Notes: generated by a model from the sequence alone, not told the origin. A stretch of DNA of 64,000 bases from an uncultured Collinsella sp. (GCA_902497065.1 CABVDH010000003.1:1-64000), one strand, 5' to 3'; numbered from the stretch's first letter, positions 36,079 through 45,986 are shown. Numbers and translations are program-made.

Positions 36079-37448
36079 TAGCGCGGCTCGCCCACAACGG
36101 AGCCGGACAAATACCAGGTCTTGGCAACGTCAACGTCAACATCAACGATCTTGCCAACAAGCTGATCGATGCTGTAACCCTCGGGGATAGGCGCATGCAC
36201 GGTCTGATTCTTGGGACTCTTGCCCAGCAGGACCGCGTCGTTCTTTTTACTCGTTCCCTCAATGAGCGCCGGCACCACAGTATGAAGCTCACCCTGGTTA
36301 TACTCGTGTGCCGTAGTCTCGATAACCTTAACCAGGCGGTTGAAACGCTCGAGAATAACCTCATGCGGCGTAGGATCGTCAATCTCTGCGGCCGGGGTAC
36401 CGGCGCGCTTGGAATAGATGAAGGTATAGGCCTGAGCATAGCGGACCGTCTCGGCAAGTGAGAGCGTCTGCTCAAAGTCCTCTTCAGTCTCGCCCGGGAA
36501 GCCAACGATAATATCGGTCGAGAGCGCGATATCGGGCATGCGGTTGCGAATGCGATCGACCAGGCCCAGATAGTCCTCGCGTGTATAACGGCGATTCATC
36601 TCTTTGAGGATACGCGTGGAGCCCGACTGAACGGCCAAGTGAAGCTGCGGCATGACGGCGGGCGTCTCGGCCATGGCGTCGATGGTCTCGGGCAGCAGAT
36701 CCTTAGGATGAGAAGAGGTAAAGAAGATGCGCTCCACACCCGTATCGCCCACGGCACGCAGCAGATCGGCAAAACGCGGCTTGCCAAACAGATCGCGACC
36801 ATATGAGTTAACGTTTTGGCCCAGCAGCGTAATCTCGCGCACGCCCTGGCGCACCAAACCGGTCACCTCGTCGACAATTTCCTCGAAGGGGCGGCTCTTT
36901 TCGCGACCGCGCACGTACGGCACGATGCAATAGGTACAGAAATTATTGCAGCCCGTCATGATGGGCACCCAGGCGTGATACTGGGTCTCGCGATGCCACG
37001 GCATGCTCATGGCATCCGTATCCTCATGCTCATTGGTGCGGATATGACGCTTGCCGTCAAGGAACGCCTCGGCAATCAGCTCGGCCACATGTGCGATAGA
37101 ATGCGTGCCAAAGATGACATTGACGTTATCGACGTTGATGAGCAGGCCCTCGCCATCACGCTGCGCAATGCAGCCGCCCACGGCAACCACACGCTTGCCC
37201 GAAGGCGAAGGCGGCAGGCTTTTGCAGGAATTGCACTGACCGTACAGGCGAGTATCGGCGGCCTCACGCACACAGCATGTCATGAAGACAACGATATCGG
37301 CATGCTCGGGATCGAGCGCCATGAGACAGCCATACGAATCAAGCAGACCGCTCACGCGCTCGGAATCGTGCTGATTCATCTGGCAGCCAAAGGTGCGGAT
37401 AAAGTAGGTTTTACCGGCAAGAATATCGCGTACGGAACGCTGGTCCAT
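36078..37448 (-). CDS. miaB: tRNA-2-methylthio-N6-dimethylallyladenosine synthase
   Basis: Radical-SAM methylthiotransferase. The N-terminal UPF0004 domain has FIRTFGCQMNQHDSERV and MTCCVREAA. The radical-SAM motif is GCNNFCTYCIVPYVRGREKS, and a TRAM domain ends the protein (about 385-456). ATG 37448 has AGGA nine bases upstream; the longer frame overlaps spoVS and is not homologous. Confidence 0.95.
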   Translation of the reverse strand: MDQRSVRDILAGKTYFIRTFGCQMNQHDSERVSGLLDSYGCLMALDPEHADIVVFMTCCVREAADTRLYGQCNSCKSLPPSPSGKRVVAVGGCIAQRDGEGLLINVDNVNVIFGTHSIAHVAELIAEAFLDGKRHIRTNEHEDTDAMSMPWHRETQYHAWVPIMTGCNNFCTYCIVPYVRGREKSRPFEEIVDEVTGLVRQGVREITLLGQNVNSYGRDLFGKPRFADLLRAVGDTGVERIFFTSSHPKDLLPETIDAMAETPAVMPQLHLAVQSGSTRILKEMNRRYTREDYLGLVDRIRNRMPDIALSTDIIVGFPGETEEDFEQTLSLAETVRYAQAYTFIYSKRAGTPAAEIDDPTPHEVILERFNRLVKVIETTAHEYNQGELHTVVPALIEGTSKKNDAVLLGKSPKNQTVHAPIPEGYSIDQLVGKIVDVDVDVAKTWYLSGSVVGEPR

Positions 37449-37497
37449 GTGCATAAGTCCTAACGATGGAAGGGAGGCGAATCGAGGCAAGCAGAAG

Positions 37498-37815
37498 CTA
37501 TGCCACAGGCTTAACATCATCCATGACGACGTTATCCATAGCAGCTCGATTGATCTGGTGAACGTAGATAGAAAGGCGGATGGCCGTGCGCGACTCCCCG
37601 TTAATGAGGATGTCGGAGAACACGGGCGCGCAGGAAATATCAAAACCGGTTGGAATCAAAAAACCGCGCGCGATAGCCACGGCCTTAATGGCCTGGTTGA
37701 CAGCACCAGCGCCGACACACTGGATGTTGACGGGTACACCATCCTTGACCATGCCGGCGATGGCGCCGGCAACGGACGCGGGCGATGATTTGCTTGATAC
37801 CTTCAGGCAATCCAT
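37498..37815 (-). CDS. spoVS: Stage V sporulation protein S (SpoVS) family
   Basis: Small Alba-like protein of 105 residues: LKVSSKSSPASVAGAIAGMV, then VQCVGAGAVNQAIKAVAIARG-like core and a C-terminal beta strand IRLSIYVHQ. ATG 37815 follows CAGGAG. SpoVS controls septation and spore coat steps in Bacillus but also occurs in non-spore-formers; no other sporulation gene is seen here. It probably binds nucleic acid. Confidence 0.9.
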   Translation of the reverse strand: MDCLKVSSKSSPASVAGAIAGMVKDGVPVNIQCVGAGAVNQAIKAVAIARGFLIPTGFDISCAPVFSDILINGESRTAIRLSIYVHQINRAAMDNVVMDDVKPVA

Positions 37816-37889
37816 GAAGAAACTCCTGCGTTTAAAAGTACGTTTTAACTGCAATAACTGTATCGTACCGAGTGGACTCGGTAAAGGCA

Positions 37890-38975
37890 CTATTCCTCTT
37901 TGGCAAGATCGAAGGTCACAGTGATTCGATCACGCGAAACACGAATCTTTGGGTCGCCGCAAAGGTTGAGATAGTACCGGGCGGCAAGGTCATTAAAGTC
38001 ACGCTCCACAGCACGCGAAAACTGTGCCATGTCATCCTTGGCAATACGTAGCCCGCGACGATCCTTCGCAAGATCGACAGGAGCCGGCGCATGCGAGGAC
38101 GAATCACGCTCGCGCAGCAGACGCGCGGTCACACCGCGAACGGGCTTAATCTGCCCTGCCAAAATGCGATGAGCCGTGCGCTCGGACATCTCAAGACCCA
38201 AACCCGAACAGATACGGATAAAGTCCTCGGCATCAGAGGCAAGGCCTAAACGATCGACAACCGGAAGCTCACTCTCGTCATCAATGAACAGGAGACGCGA
38301 CGTATCGAGCCGACTTGACGCCTGAGCATAAAGGGTCGCGGCAATCTCAGACGGAGAACCAAGATAGACATCGCAACCACGCAACTCCTCGAGCGCAAAC
38401 TCACAAGCAGCGCGAATAATATTATGCGGGCCGCGAGCACAGACATAACGTCCGTCCTCATCCTTGACGGCCTGGGGCCAGCTGGACTGATCGGCACGCT
38501 CACTGAGGCGGTCGGCCGCAACGCTCACCTTAAAGGCCGAGCCAAGGTCGACACCAGACGTGACCACACGGGCCTCGTCGGTGTTCTGCTTGATCGAAAA
38601 CAATGCCATGCCACGACCGTGAACGCCCCAACGGTCCATCTTCATGCTCTCGAGCTTGGAGGTAACGCGGGCATCGAAGATTCGCTCTTGCATATCCTGC
38701 GGAACGCCCGAACCGTTATCCAGAAAGACAAGCGTGCGGACGCCATCTTCCTTGGTCGTGGCGAGATAGACCTTGTCGGCGCCGGCATCGCGAGCATTAC
38801 GGAGCATTTCGATGACGATATCCTCGACATGCTGAATGTCGTGCTTTGCCTGGCGCCGCTCGGCCTCCGAAACGCGGAGGCGGACATACCCCTCGCCAAG
38901 GTTCTCCTCGACGCGAAGGTTGCCCTCCCCCGACATCGACGCGATAAATGAGATGAGCTCGTTCGCGTCGCTCAT
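37890..38975 (-). CDS. GHKL-type ATPase, Hsp90/histidine-kinase-like fold
   Basis: Residues about 40-170 carry a GHKL ATP site: N box EDIVIEMLRNARDAGADKV, G1 box DNGSGVP and G2 box WGVHGRGMALFSIKQ. There is no dimerisation-phosphoacceptor histidine and no membrane segment, so it is not a normal histidine kinase; the C-terminal 180 residues match nothing I recognise. It ends 74 bases before spoVS and starts one base after rny. Possibly a regulator of chromosome or RNA processes; function unknown. Confidence 0.75.
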   Translation of the reverse strand: MSDANELISFIASMSGEGNLRVEENLGEGYVRLRVSEAERRQAKHDIQHVEDIVIEMLRNARDAGADKVYLATTKEDGVRTLVFLDNGSGVPQDMQERIFDARVTSKLESMKMDRWGVHGRGMALFSIKQNTDEARVVTSGVDLGSAFKVSVAADRLSERADQSSWPQAVKDEDGRYVCARGPHNIIRAACEFALEELRGCDVYLGSPSEIAATLYAQASSRLDTSRLLFIDDESELPVVDRLGLASDAEDFIRICSGLGLEMSERTAHRILAGQIKPVRGVTARLLRERDSSSHAPAPVDLAKDRRGLRIAKDDMAQFSRAVERDFNDLAARYYLNLCGDPKIRVSRDRITVTFDLAKEE

Positions 38976-38976
38976 G

Positions 38977-40527
38977 TTATTTAGCGATATCGACAGCGCG
39001 GCTCTCGCGAATCACGACGACGCGCACCTGACCGGGATACTCCATCTCTTCCTCGATCTGATGGGCGATATCGTGAGCCAGGACCGTGGACTGGGCATCG
39101 GAGATCTTGTCCGGCTGAACCATCACGTGGACCTCGCGACCAGCCTGCATGGCATAGGTACGCTCGACGCCGTCATGGGAGTTGGCGATCTCCTCGAGCT
39201 TCTCAAGACGCTTGATGTAGTTCTCGGCAGACTCGCGACGGGCACCGGGGCGAGAGGCAGAGACAGCATCGGCGGCCTGTACCAGGACATCGAGCACCGT
39301 GTTGGGGTCGACATCGGCATGGTGAGCCTCGATAGCGTGGACGATAACGGGCTTCTCACCATAACGGCGGGCAAGCTCGGCGCCGATGACGGCATGCGGG
39401 CCCTCGACGTCGTGGTCGATTGCCTTGCCAAGGTCGTGCAGCAGGCCGGCGCGCTTGGCGGTCACAACGTCCAGGCCAAGCTCGGAAGCCATCACGCCGC
39501 ACAGGTCAGAGACTTCGAGGGAGTGCTGAAGCACGTTCTGACCAAACGAAGTACGGTAGCGCAGGGCACCAAGGGTCTTGACGATCTCGGGATGCAGGTC
39601 GTGAATGCCGGTATCGAAGGCAGCCTGCTCGCCAGCCTCGCGCACGCGCTGTTGAACCAGGTCGGCAGCCTTGTGATACATCTCCTCGATGCGGGCAGGG
39701 TGAATGCGGCCGTCGGCGATGAGGTTCTCGAGGGCGACACGGGCGGTCTCGCGACGGACCGGGTCGAAGCTCGAAAGAACGACGGTCTCTGGCGTGTCGT
39801 CGATCACGAGGTTGACGCCGGAAACCTGCTCGAAGGTCCGGATGTTGCGACCCTCGCGACCGATGATACGGCCCTTGAGGTCATCAGAGGGAATGTGCAC
39901 GGAGGTAACGGTGACCTCGGCTGTGTGGTCGGCAGCGCAGCGCTGAATCGCCAGGGACAGAATCTCCTGGGCGGTCTTGTGGCACTCGGCGCGAACCTGC
40001 TGCTCGGACTCGCGAATGATCGTGGCAGCCTCGTGGGTGACCTCGCCGCGAACCTTATCGAGGAGCTCCTTGTGGGCGTCCTCGCGGGTCAGGTCGGCGA
40101 TACGCTCGAGCTCGGAGGTCTGCTTTGCGCAGAGCTCCTCGAGCTCACGGGAGCGCTTCTCGACCTGACCGGCCTGACTGGACAGCTGATGCTCGCGCTT
40201 GTCAAGAGCGTCGTTGCGGCGATCGAGGGATTCCTCGCGCTGCATCACGCGGTTCTCGAGCGTACGAATCTCGCTCTTACGCTGCTTGTCCTCGGCCTCG
40301 GCGGCCTGCTTGTTCTTGATGATCTCCTCTTTAGCCTCGAGCAGAGCCTCTTTTTTGAGGGTCTCGGCCTGACGCTTTGCATCACCGATCAGGGACTCAG
40401 CCTGTGCGTGTGCCGACTGGATCTTTTCGTCGGCCTCGTGAAGACTACCCTGCTTGGCGGTGCGCATGTAGGCAATGGCGGCGATGGCACCCAAAACGAT
40501 GCCAACGAGCGCTGCGATGATAGGCAT
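38977..40527 (-). CDS. rny: Ribonuclease Y
   Basis: Membrane-anchored endoribonuclease that starts mRNA decay. One membrane helix (residues about 2-20), a long coiled coil (about 28-190), a KH domain (about 205-270, [15 protein letters not shown]) and an HD domain with [12 protein letters not shown] near 363. ATG 40527 is preferred over the GTG six bases upstream because AAAGGAG ends five bases before it. RNase J and PNPase lie in the same window. Confidence 0.95.
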   Translation of the reverse strand: MPIIAALVGIVLGAIAAIAYMRTAKQGSLHEADEKIQSAHAQAESLIGDAKRQAETLKKEALLEAKEEIIKNKQAAEAEDKQRKSEIRTLENRVMQREESLDRRNDALDKREHQLSSQAGQVEKRSRELEELCAKQTSELERIADLTREDAHKELLDKVRGEVTHEAATIIRESEQQVRAECHKTAQEILSLAIQRCAADHTAEVTVTSVHIPSDDLKGRIIGREGRNIRTFEQVSGVNLVIDDTPETVVLSSFDPVRRETARVALENLIADGRIHPARIEEMYHKAADLVQQRVREAGEQAAFDTGIHDLHPEIVKTLGALRYRTSFGQNVLQHSLEVSDLCGVMASELGLDVVTAKRAGLLHDLGKAIDHDVEGPHAVIGAELARRYGEKPVIVHAIEAHHADVDPNTVLDVLVQAADAVSASRPGARRESAENYIKRLEKLEEIANSHDGVERTYAMQAGREVHVMVQPDKISDAQSTVLAHDIAHQIEEEMEYPGQVRVVVIRESRAVDIAK

Positions 40528-40562
40528 GCTCACTCCTTTTTATGGATTCGTTACACAACAAA

Positions 40563-40588
40563 GCGAACCGTCCTTACGAACGGCTCGC
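40563..40588 (-). terminator. Hairpin between recX and rny
   Basis: Stem GCGA-CCGT/ACGG-TCGC (40563-40571 with 40580-40588, one A-C mismatch), followed by TTTGTTG on the minus strand. Confidence 0.45.
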
Positions 40589-40727
40589 GACATTTGAGTA
40601 ATATGGGCGCAGCTTATGCGGGTCGGATACAGATAAACATATAAACAAACTCATCACAGATGAGCACATATCACAAAGCAAATGACAGTGTTTATCGTAC
40701 GTTGAACCACAACAACTGTCAAATAAA

Positions 40728-40770
40728 TGGCCCCGGCACGGCGGCTAAAACGCGGTGAACGGCAGGGCCA
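40728..40770 (-). terminator. Weak hairpin after recX
   Basis: TGGCCC (40728-40733) pairs with GGGCCA (40765-40770), with ATTTATTTG on the minus-strand exit side. It begins 15 bases after the recX stop codon. Imperfect and uncertain. Confidence 0.35.
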
Positions 40771-40784
40771 CAAAACGCATACGC

Positions 40785-41477
40785 CTAAACCGCACATTCC
40801 TCGCGTTCGGCATCGAGACGTGCCTTAACGGCATCGGCGGCGATGTGATACGTGAAGCCCTTGCCCATCAAAAACCGAACCAGTTTTTCGAATCCGCGCG
40901 TCTCTGGAACACGCCGCTTGGCGAGCAGGGCTGACGCACGCGCCAAATCGTCTTCGACGGCAAAATAATCCTCGGGATAACCGGGAATGTCATCGAGCAC
41001 GACATGACGGCGCTTGAGCTCGGTCTCGATTTTGCGCTGTCCCCAACCGCGCCGCTTGCGCTCCTCGATAAAGTACGAGCAAAAGCGGCTCTCGTCTAAA
41101 AAACGATACTCGGTGGCGCGCTCGACGGCGAAATCGATCGCAGGCTGGTGAAAGCCGTAGCGAGCCAGCTTGTCACGGACCTCACCCGTCGCATGGTCGC
41201 GGCGCGATAACATCTCGGTCACCATGGTAAGTGCACATTTACGCTCAATGAGCTGCACCGCCTCACGGAAGTTGTCCCAATCACAGGGAAGATCGGGGCG
41301 GTTTTTGACATACAGCCGCGCGACCCGCACGGGAATCCAAATGGACCGCTCAAAACCGCCCTCAAGCTCACAATCGATATGTGCGCAAGGCTTTTTGGAC
41401 GCATACCCGCTCGAGAACGAGGAGACCGCCTTCTTATCGGGAAAGACGACCGTGGCCTCGGTCACCGTATACGACAT
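40785..41477 (-). CDS. recX: Regulatory protein RecX
   Basis: Modulates RecA filaments. The C-terminal 150 residues carry the three-helix repeats of RecX: LSRRDHATGEVRDKLARYGF, a middle repeat with DESRFCSYFIEERKRRGWG and a third repeat with RFLMGKGFTYHIAADAV. The first 70 residues resemble the extended N-terminus seen in some Gram-positive RecX. It lies 11 bases downstream of recA. Confidence 0.9.
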   Translation of the reverse strand: MSYTVTEATVVFPDKKAVSSFSSGYASKKPCAHIDCELEGGFERSIWIPVRVARLYVKNRPDLPCDWDNFREAVQLIERKCALTMVTEMLSRRDHATGEVRDKLARYGFHQPAIDFAVERATEYRFLDESRFCSYFIEERKRRGWGQRKIETELKRRHVVLDDIPGYPEDYFAVEDDLARASALLAKRRVPETRGFEKLVRFLMGKGFTYHIAADAVKARLDAEREECAV

Positions 41478-41488
41478 GAGCGTAACCG

Positions 41489-42637
41489 CTACTCGTCGTC
41501 ATCATCGAGCATGGCGGAACCATCGATGGCGTAAAGCTCGTCAAACTCCTCAGGCGCAGGCTGATCGGTCAGCTCGACCTCGGACGGAGCATCGTCATCA
41601 AACTCAAGTCCACAGGCAAGGCGGACCTTATGCTCAATCTCGTCGGCACAATCGGGGTGTTCGCGCAGGAACGCCTTGGCGGCCTCGCGACCGTTGCCGA
41701 GCTTGTCCTCGCCATAGGCAAACCAGGAGCCCATCTTCTTGCAAATGCCGCACTCGACAGCCATGTCCAGAATCGAGCCCTCCTTAGAGATGCCCGTACC
41801 GTACATGATGTCGAACTCAGCAGAACGGAACGGAGCTGCCACCTTGTTCTTAACGACCTTGGCGCGCACGCGGTTACCGATAACCTCGTCCTTAAGCTTA
41901 ATGCTGTCGATGCGGCGAATGTCGATACGCACCGAAGAGAAGAACTTAAGGGCGCGGCCGCCCGTCGTGGTCTCGGGGTTGCCGAACATGACGCCGATCT
42001 TCTCACGCAGCTGGTTAATGAAGATGCACGTCGTGTTGGACTTGGACAGCGAGCCGGCGAGCTTGCGGAGCGCCTGGCTCATCAGGCGAGCCTGAAGACC
42101 GACCGTAGTGTCGCCGATTTCTCCCTCGATCTCGGCACGCGGGGTCAGCGCAGCGACGGAGTCAACGACGATGGCATCGATGGCGCCGGAACGCACGAGC
42201 ATGTCAACGATCTCGAGCGCCTGCTCACCCGTATCGGGCTGGGAAATGAGCACCTCGTCGATATCCACGCCGATGCGTGCGGCATACGTGGGATCGAGCG
42301 CGTGCTCAGCATCGATAAATGCCACAACGCCACCCATTGCCTGGGCCTCGGCCAGGATCTCGAGCGAAAGCGTCGTCTTACCGGAGGACTCAGGACCGTA
42401 AATCTCGACGATACGGCCGCGCGGCACGCCGCCGATACCCAGCGCGGCATCGAGGGCCAGGGCGCCCGTGGGAATGGCCTCGACCTCGAGCTCGGGACCA
42501 CCATCGCCGTACCTCATGATGGAACCCTGGCCGAATTTCTTCTCGATCTCGGCCTTGGTGGTGGCGATCATCTCATCGCGCTCTTTACCCGTCGTGCGAG
42601 CATGAACGGTACGTACGGGACCTGAATTCTTGGCCAT
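41489..42637 (-). CDS. recA: Recombinase RecA
   Basis: Strand-exchange protein and LexA coprotease. Walker [10 protein letters not shown] is at residues 81-89; [36 protein letters not shown] and [12 protein letters not shown] are typical. It has an acidic C-terminal tail. ATG 42637 has GAGGAGGG upstream; the in-frame start seven codons earlier has none. An SOS box lies 39 bases before the start. Confidence 0.97.
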   Translation of the reverse strand: MAKNSGPVRTVHARTTGKERDEMIATTKAEIEKKFGQGSIMRYGDGGPELEVEAIPTGALALDAALGIGGVPRGRIVEIYGPESSGKTTLSLEILAEAQAMGGVVAFIDAEHALDPTYAARIGVDIDEVLISQPDTGEQALEIVDMLVRSGAIDAIVVDSVAALTPRAEIEGEIGDTTVGLQARLMSQALRKLAGSLSKSNTTCIFINQLREKIGVMFGNPETTTGGRALKFFSSVRIDIRRIDSIKLKDEVIGNRVRAKVVKNKVAAPFRSAEFDIMYGTGISKEGSILDMAVECGICKKMGSWFAYGEDKLGNGREAAKAFLREHPDCADEIEHKVRLACGLEFDDDAPSEVELTDQPAPEEFDELYAIDGSAMLDDDDE

Positions 42638-42675
42638 GAATAGCCCTCCTCTTAACAACCTGCATCGATAATAAA

Positions 42676-42689
42676 CGAACGGCTGTTCG
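42676..42689. promoter_or_regulatory. LexA box of recA
   Basis: CGAACGGCTGTTCG, a perfect-format Gram-positive SOS box. It lies next to a TATTAT sequence on the minus strand that may be the -10 region. Confidence 0.85.
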
Positions 42690-42863
42690 TGGTCAACCGT
42701 TCAGGCCAATCATATGCAGGCAGTCTTTCCAAAACCAAACCAAACGCCGACCAAACACTGACCAAATGCTTGACCACAAAGGGCCAAATAAGAGCAAAGA
42801 AGGCGAGAATACATCTATAACCAGCACAAACGCTAAATTTGTCAGAGGTCCCTATCTCCACAA

Positions 42864-42887
42864 TTAAGGGGCCCGGAGGCCCCTTAA
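42864..42887 (-). terminator. Hairpin after cinA
   Basis: Perfect 10-bp stem TTAAGGGGCC/GGCCCCTTAA with tetraloop (minus-strand TCCG), seven bases after the cinA stop. The T tract is short. Confidence 0.6.
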
Positions 42888-42894
42888 AACACGT

Positions 42895-43425
42895 CTATTC
42901 CATAGAATCGAGCACGCAGACAATGCGACCCAGTGCCTCCGCGACCGCATGGGCACGAACACACGAACGGTCGCCCTCATAGTGGCAACGCACAGAGTCC
43001 ACGACCGGCACGCCCCCATCGGCGGAACGATACGCCCAGCCAATATAGAAAGTGCCAGCCGGATCGACCTCAGTGCCACCGCTGGGGCCGGCATAACCCG
43101 TTGCGCTCACTGCAATATCGCTCTGGTACAGCTCCAGCGAACCCACCGCCATCTCACGCGCAGTCTGATGCGACACCGCGGTATAGCGGTCGAGCGTCTC
43201 CTGCTCAACACCAAGAACGCGATGCTTAATCTCATCGCAATAGGTCACCGCACCGCCGCGCAGCACCGCCGACGCACCCGGGATATCGGCAATCGTCGAG
43301 GCGATCATACCCGCCGTCAGCGACTCAGCCGTCGAAACCGTCACGCCCCGAGCGCTCGCGCGCTCGACAATATCACGCGCCAGCTCCTCGTTATGTGCGG
43401 AAATCTGCTCAAAAGAGTCCGTCAT
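42895..43425 (-). CDS. cinA: CinA C-terminal family protein (nicotinamide-nucleotide amidase type)
   Basis: Only the CinA C-terminal (PncC) domain is present, 176 residues, which deamidates NMN in characterised members. STAESLTAGMIASTIADIPG, GGAVTYCDEIK and ATGYAGPSGGTE are diagnostic. ATG 43425 is used; a GTG at 43431 is also possible. It follows pgsA at a short gap, and cinA-recA adjacency is common in Gram-positive bacteria. Confidence 0.9.
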   Translation of the reverse strand: MTDSFEQISAHNEELARDIVERASARGVTVSTAESLTAGMIASTIADIPGASAVLRGGAVTYCDEIKHRVLGVEQETLDRYTAVSHQTAREMAVGSLELYQSDIAVSATGYAGPSGGTEVDPAGTFYIGWAYRSADGGVPVVDSVRCHYEGDRSCVRAHAVAEALGRIVCVLDSME

Positions 43426-43437
43426 ACCCACCAGGAC

Positions 43438-44076
43438 CTAGACCGAAAAGACGATCTTGCGGCAGTTCCAGAAGTACTGGGCGCCCGAGATAACGGTCAG
43501 GACAACGGCAACGGCGTACAAGAAGCGCGACACCGAGTAGATGCCGAGCGTCAGCGCCACCGGGCCAAGGTGCAAGCCGGCCATAGCAAAAACGCACAGG
43601 TAACCGCAGATGGAGACCATCGTGGTTGCCGTCTTGTACTTGCCGAGCTTATCGGCCGCAACAACCACACCCGCCGCACTCGCGACCATGCGAAGGGCGC
43701 TCACCAGAAGCTCACGGAACAGGATAATGAACACCGACCACACGGTCACCGCGCCAAAATCCAAGAACAGCAGCAGGGCCGAGAACACGAGCAGCTTATC
43801 GGCGATGGGGTCCAAGAATTTACCGAAGTCGGTAATCTCATTGCGCGAACGCGCCAGATATCCGTCGACCTTATCGGTGCACGACAGGATCACATACAGA
43901 ATGAAGGCAGCGGCGGCGAGCGGGCCGTCGAAGGTGCTCCAATCCGTACCGGCAACACTCGTGTGAGAAAGCGCCGACACGATCATGAACACCGGGATAA
44001 AGACGATGCGAACGCACGTCACGATGTTGGCGGGCGTCCAGACACTCGTCAGTTCCTTATTGCTCTCGTTAGCCAC
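43438..44076 (-). CDS. pgsA: CDP-diacylglycerol-glycerol-3-phosphate 3-phosphatidyltransferase
   Basis: Makes phosphatidylglycerol phosphate. The CDP-alcohol motif reads DKVDGYLAR, eight residues, G, then DPIADK. Five to six membrane helices and the N-terminal WTPANIVTCVRI match PgsA. 212 aa. Usual Gram-positive neighbourhood rimO-pgsA-cinA. Confidence 0.93.
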   Translation of the reverse strand: MANESNKELTSVWTPANIVTCVRIVFIPVFMIVSALSHTSVAGTDWSTFDGPLAAAAFILYVILSCTDKVDGYLARSRNEITDFGKFLDPIADKLLVFSALLLFLDFGAVTVWSVFIILFRELLVSALRMVASAAGVVVAADKLGKYKTATTMVSICGYLCVFAMAGLHLGPVALTLGIYSVSRFLYAVAVVLTVISGAQYFWNCRKIVFSV

Positions 44077-44085
44077 GACGCTCTC

Positions 44086-45435
44086 CTACTCCACAACATG
44101 ACCGATAAGCTCATAGCAGAAGCTATCGGTAAACTCGACAGTCAGAATATCGCCCACGGACGCCTCGCTGGCGTCCAGATGCACCGCTCCATCGGAATCG
44201 GGCGCCTGGAACCAGGCATGGCCGATCAGCTCGGCGCCGTCCTCGGTCTCTTCGATACCGTCGACGATCACCTGGGCGCGCTCGCCCACATGGGCGGCGG
44301 TGGCGGCAAAGCCGAGCGACTCGGCCAGGTCCATGGCCTCCTGGGCGCGCTCGAGCTTAACCTCCTCATCGACCTGACCCTCCATCTTAGCGGCCAGGCT
44401 GCCCTCCTCCTGCGAGTATGCAAAGACGCTCGTGTAGTCAAAGCCGACGGTGTCCATAAAGTCGATAAGGTCGCGGAACTCGTCGTCGGTCTCGGTCGGG
44501 AAGCCGACCATGGCCGTGGAACGAATCACGATGCCGGGGATGCGCTCGCGAAGGTCGCGGAACAGATCCTCGAGCTCCTGGCGCGAACCGGAGCGACGCA
44601 TGGCCTTGAGAATGCGCGCGTCGCAGTGCTGCACGGGGATATCGATATAGGGCAGCACCTCGGGCGTATCGCGAATCGTCTCGATGAGTTCGTCAGTCAT
44701 GCCCTCGGGCTGCAGATAGAGCACGCGGACCCAGACGTTGTGCGGGCGCACGGCCTCGGCGACGGCACGCAGCAGCTGCGCCAGATTGCGCGGCGAGCCA
44801 TCGGCGACGTCCTCGTCGGCAAAGTCGGTACCCCAGATGCCCGTGTCCTGGCCGATCAGCACGATCTCGCGCACACCGCCGGCAACCAGGTCGCGCACCT
44901 CGGAGATGATGCTCTCGGCATTGCGCGAATGATAGCGACCGCGAATATAGGGGATCATGCAGAAGCTGCAGAAGCGGTTGCAGCCATCGGAAATCTTGAC
45001 GTAGGCGACAGCACCCTCGACGGTACGTTTGACCTGCGGGATATAGGCAGCAATCTCGCGCTCGACGCCCAGCACGCCATCGATGACCGCCACGATGCCG
45101 TCTTCCTCGTCGGCCTTCACAAAGGCAGCGACCTCGGGCAACTCGTCAGGCAGGTCATCGCCATAGCGCGACGGCACGCAACCGCACATAACGATGGGGC
45201 AAGAACGAACGCCGTCCTGAACCTCGTTGGCGAGCTCGAGCGTGGTCTCGATGCTCTCGGACGTTGCGGAGGCGAGGAACGAGCATGTATTGACGATGGC
45301 GATATCGGCATCCTGCGGGTCGAATGCCTCCTCGTAGCCCGCAGCAGTCAAAAGAGAACGCATGCGGTCGGTGTCGACCTCGTTCTTAGCGCACCCGAGG
45401 GTGATGTAGAGCACGGAGCCCAACGGTGTATCCAT
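44086..45435 (-). CDS. rimO: Ribosomal protein uS12 methylthiotransferase
   Basis: Radical-SAM enzyme that methylthiolates Asp88 of S12. The UPF0004 domain has YITLGCAKNEVDTDRM and NTCSFLASATSES, the radical-SAM motif is ISDGCNRFCSFCMIPYIRG, and a TRAM domain closes the protein. CAKNEVD distinguishes RimO from MiaB (CQMN). 449 aa. Confidence 0.95.
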   Translation of the reverse strand: MDTPLGSVLYITLGCAKNEVDTDRMRSLLTAAGYEEAFDPQDADIAIVNTCSFLASATSESIETTLELANEVQDGVRSCPIVMCGCVPSRYGDDLPDELPEVAAFVKADEEDGIVAVIDGVLGVEREIAAYIPQVKRTVEGAVAYVKISDGCNRFCSFCMIPYIRGRYHSRNAESIISEVRDLVAGGVREIVLIGQDTGIWGTDFADEDVADGSPRNLAQLLRAVAEAVRPHNVWVRVLYLQPEGMTDELIETIRDTPEVLPYIDIPVQHCDARILKAMRRSGSRQELEDLFRDLRERIPGIVIRSTAMVGFPTETDDEFRDLIDFMDTVGFDYTSVFAYSQEEGSLAAKMEGQVDEEVKLERAQEAMDLAESLGFAATAAHVGERAQVIVDGIEETEDGAELIGHAWFQAPDSDGAVHLDASEASVGDILTVEFTDSFCYELIGHVVE

Positions 45436-45462
45436 GTTGGAGAGCGGTCCTTTCGAATGATA

Positions 45463-45960
45463 TTAGCGGTAGTTGGTGAACTGTAGCGGCTGGCCGTAGT
45501 CCTGGTCGCGCAGGAACTGGATTACGGTCTGCAACGCATCCTTCGAAGCAGAGGAAACACGCAGCTTATCGGCCTCGATGGTCACCTTGACCTTGAGCTT
45601 TTGGTCCTTGATGTCCTTGTTGATCTTCTTGGCGGTCGCCTGGTCGATACCCTCGACGATATGGCCGAGCACGCGCACGGTGCCGCCCGATGCCGCCTGA
45701 GGAGCATCCCACGAGACAGCCTTGAGGTCAATGCCGCGCTTGATGAGCTTGGAACTCAGCACGTCGATAATCTGCTTAGAGACAAAGTCAGCCGGGGCGC
45801 TGATCGTAAAGAGCTTGTCGCCCTTCGAAAGCTCGATCGTGGCGCCGGAATCCTTAAGGTCATAGCGCTGGGAAATCTCGCGCGTGGTCTGCTGGAAGGC
45901 GTTGTCGACCTCTTGCATGTTGACCTCGGACACGACGTCGAAGCTGGAATCTTTAGCCAT
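45463..45960 (-). CDS. YajQ family nucleotide-binding protein
   Basis: Begins MAKDSSFDVVSEVNMQEVDN and contains YDLKDSG and the C-terminal LRDQDYGQPLQFTNYR, all hallmarks of the family. Some homologues bind cyclic di-GMP; the role here is unknown. 165 aa. AAAGGAAAC precedes ATG 45960. Confidence 0.94.
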   Translation of the reverse strand: MAKDSSFDVVSEVNMQEVDNAFQQTTREISQRYDLKDSGATIELSKGDKLFTISAPADFVSKQIIDVLSSKLIKRGIDLKAVSWDAPQAASGGTVRVLGHIVEGIDQATAKKINKDIKDQKLKVKVTIEADKLRVSSASKDALQTVIQFLRDQDYGQPLQFTNYR

Positions 45961-45986
45961 GATGTTTCCTTTCGCGTACGAGCGGC

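Noticed and set aside
38836..40644. 602-codon plus-strand frame opposite rny
   Set aside because: rny domains (helix, KH, HD) are unmistakable on the other strand.
40728..40760. GGCCCCGGCACGG-GGCTAA resembles the arm of hairpin element A
   Set aside because: Only about 19 bases match, with no core and no second arm; probably chance in GC-rich DNA.
42949..45486. 845-codon plus-strand frame opposite cinA, pgsA and rimO
   Set aside because: Same kind of codon-bias shadow; Arg/His/Asp-rich translation with no recognisable protein.
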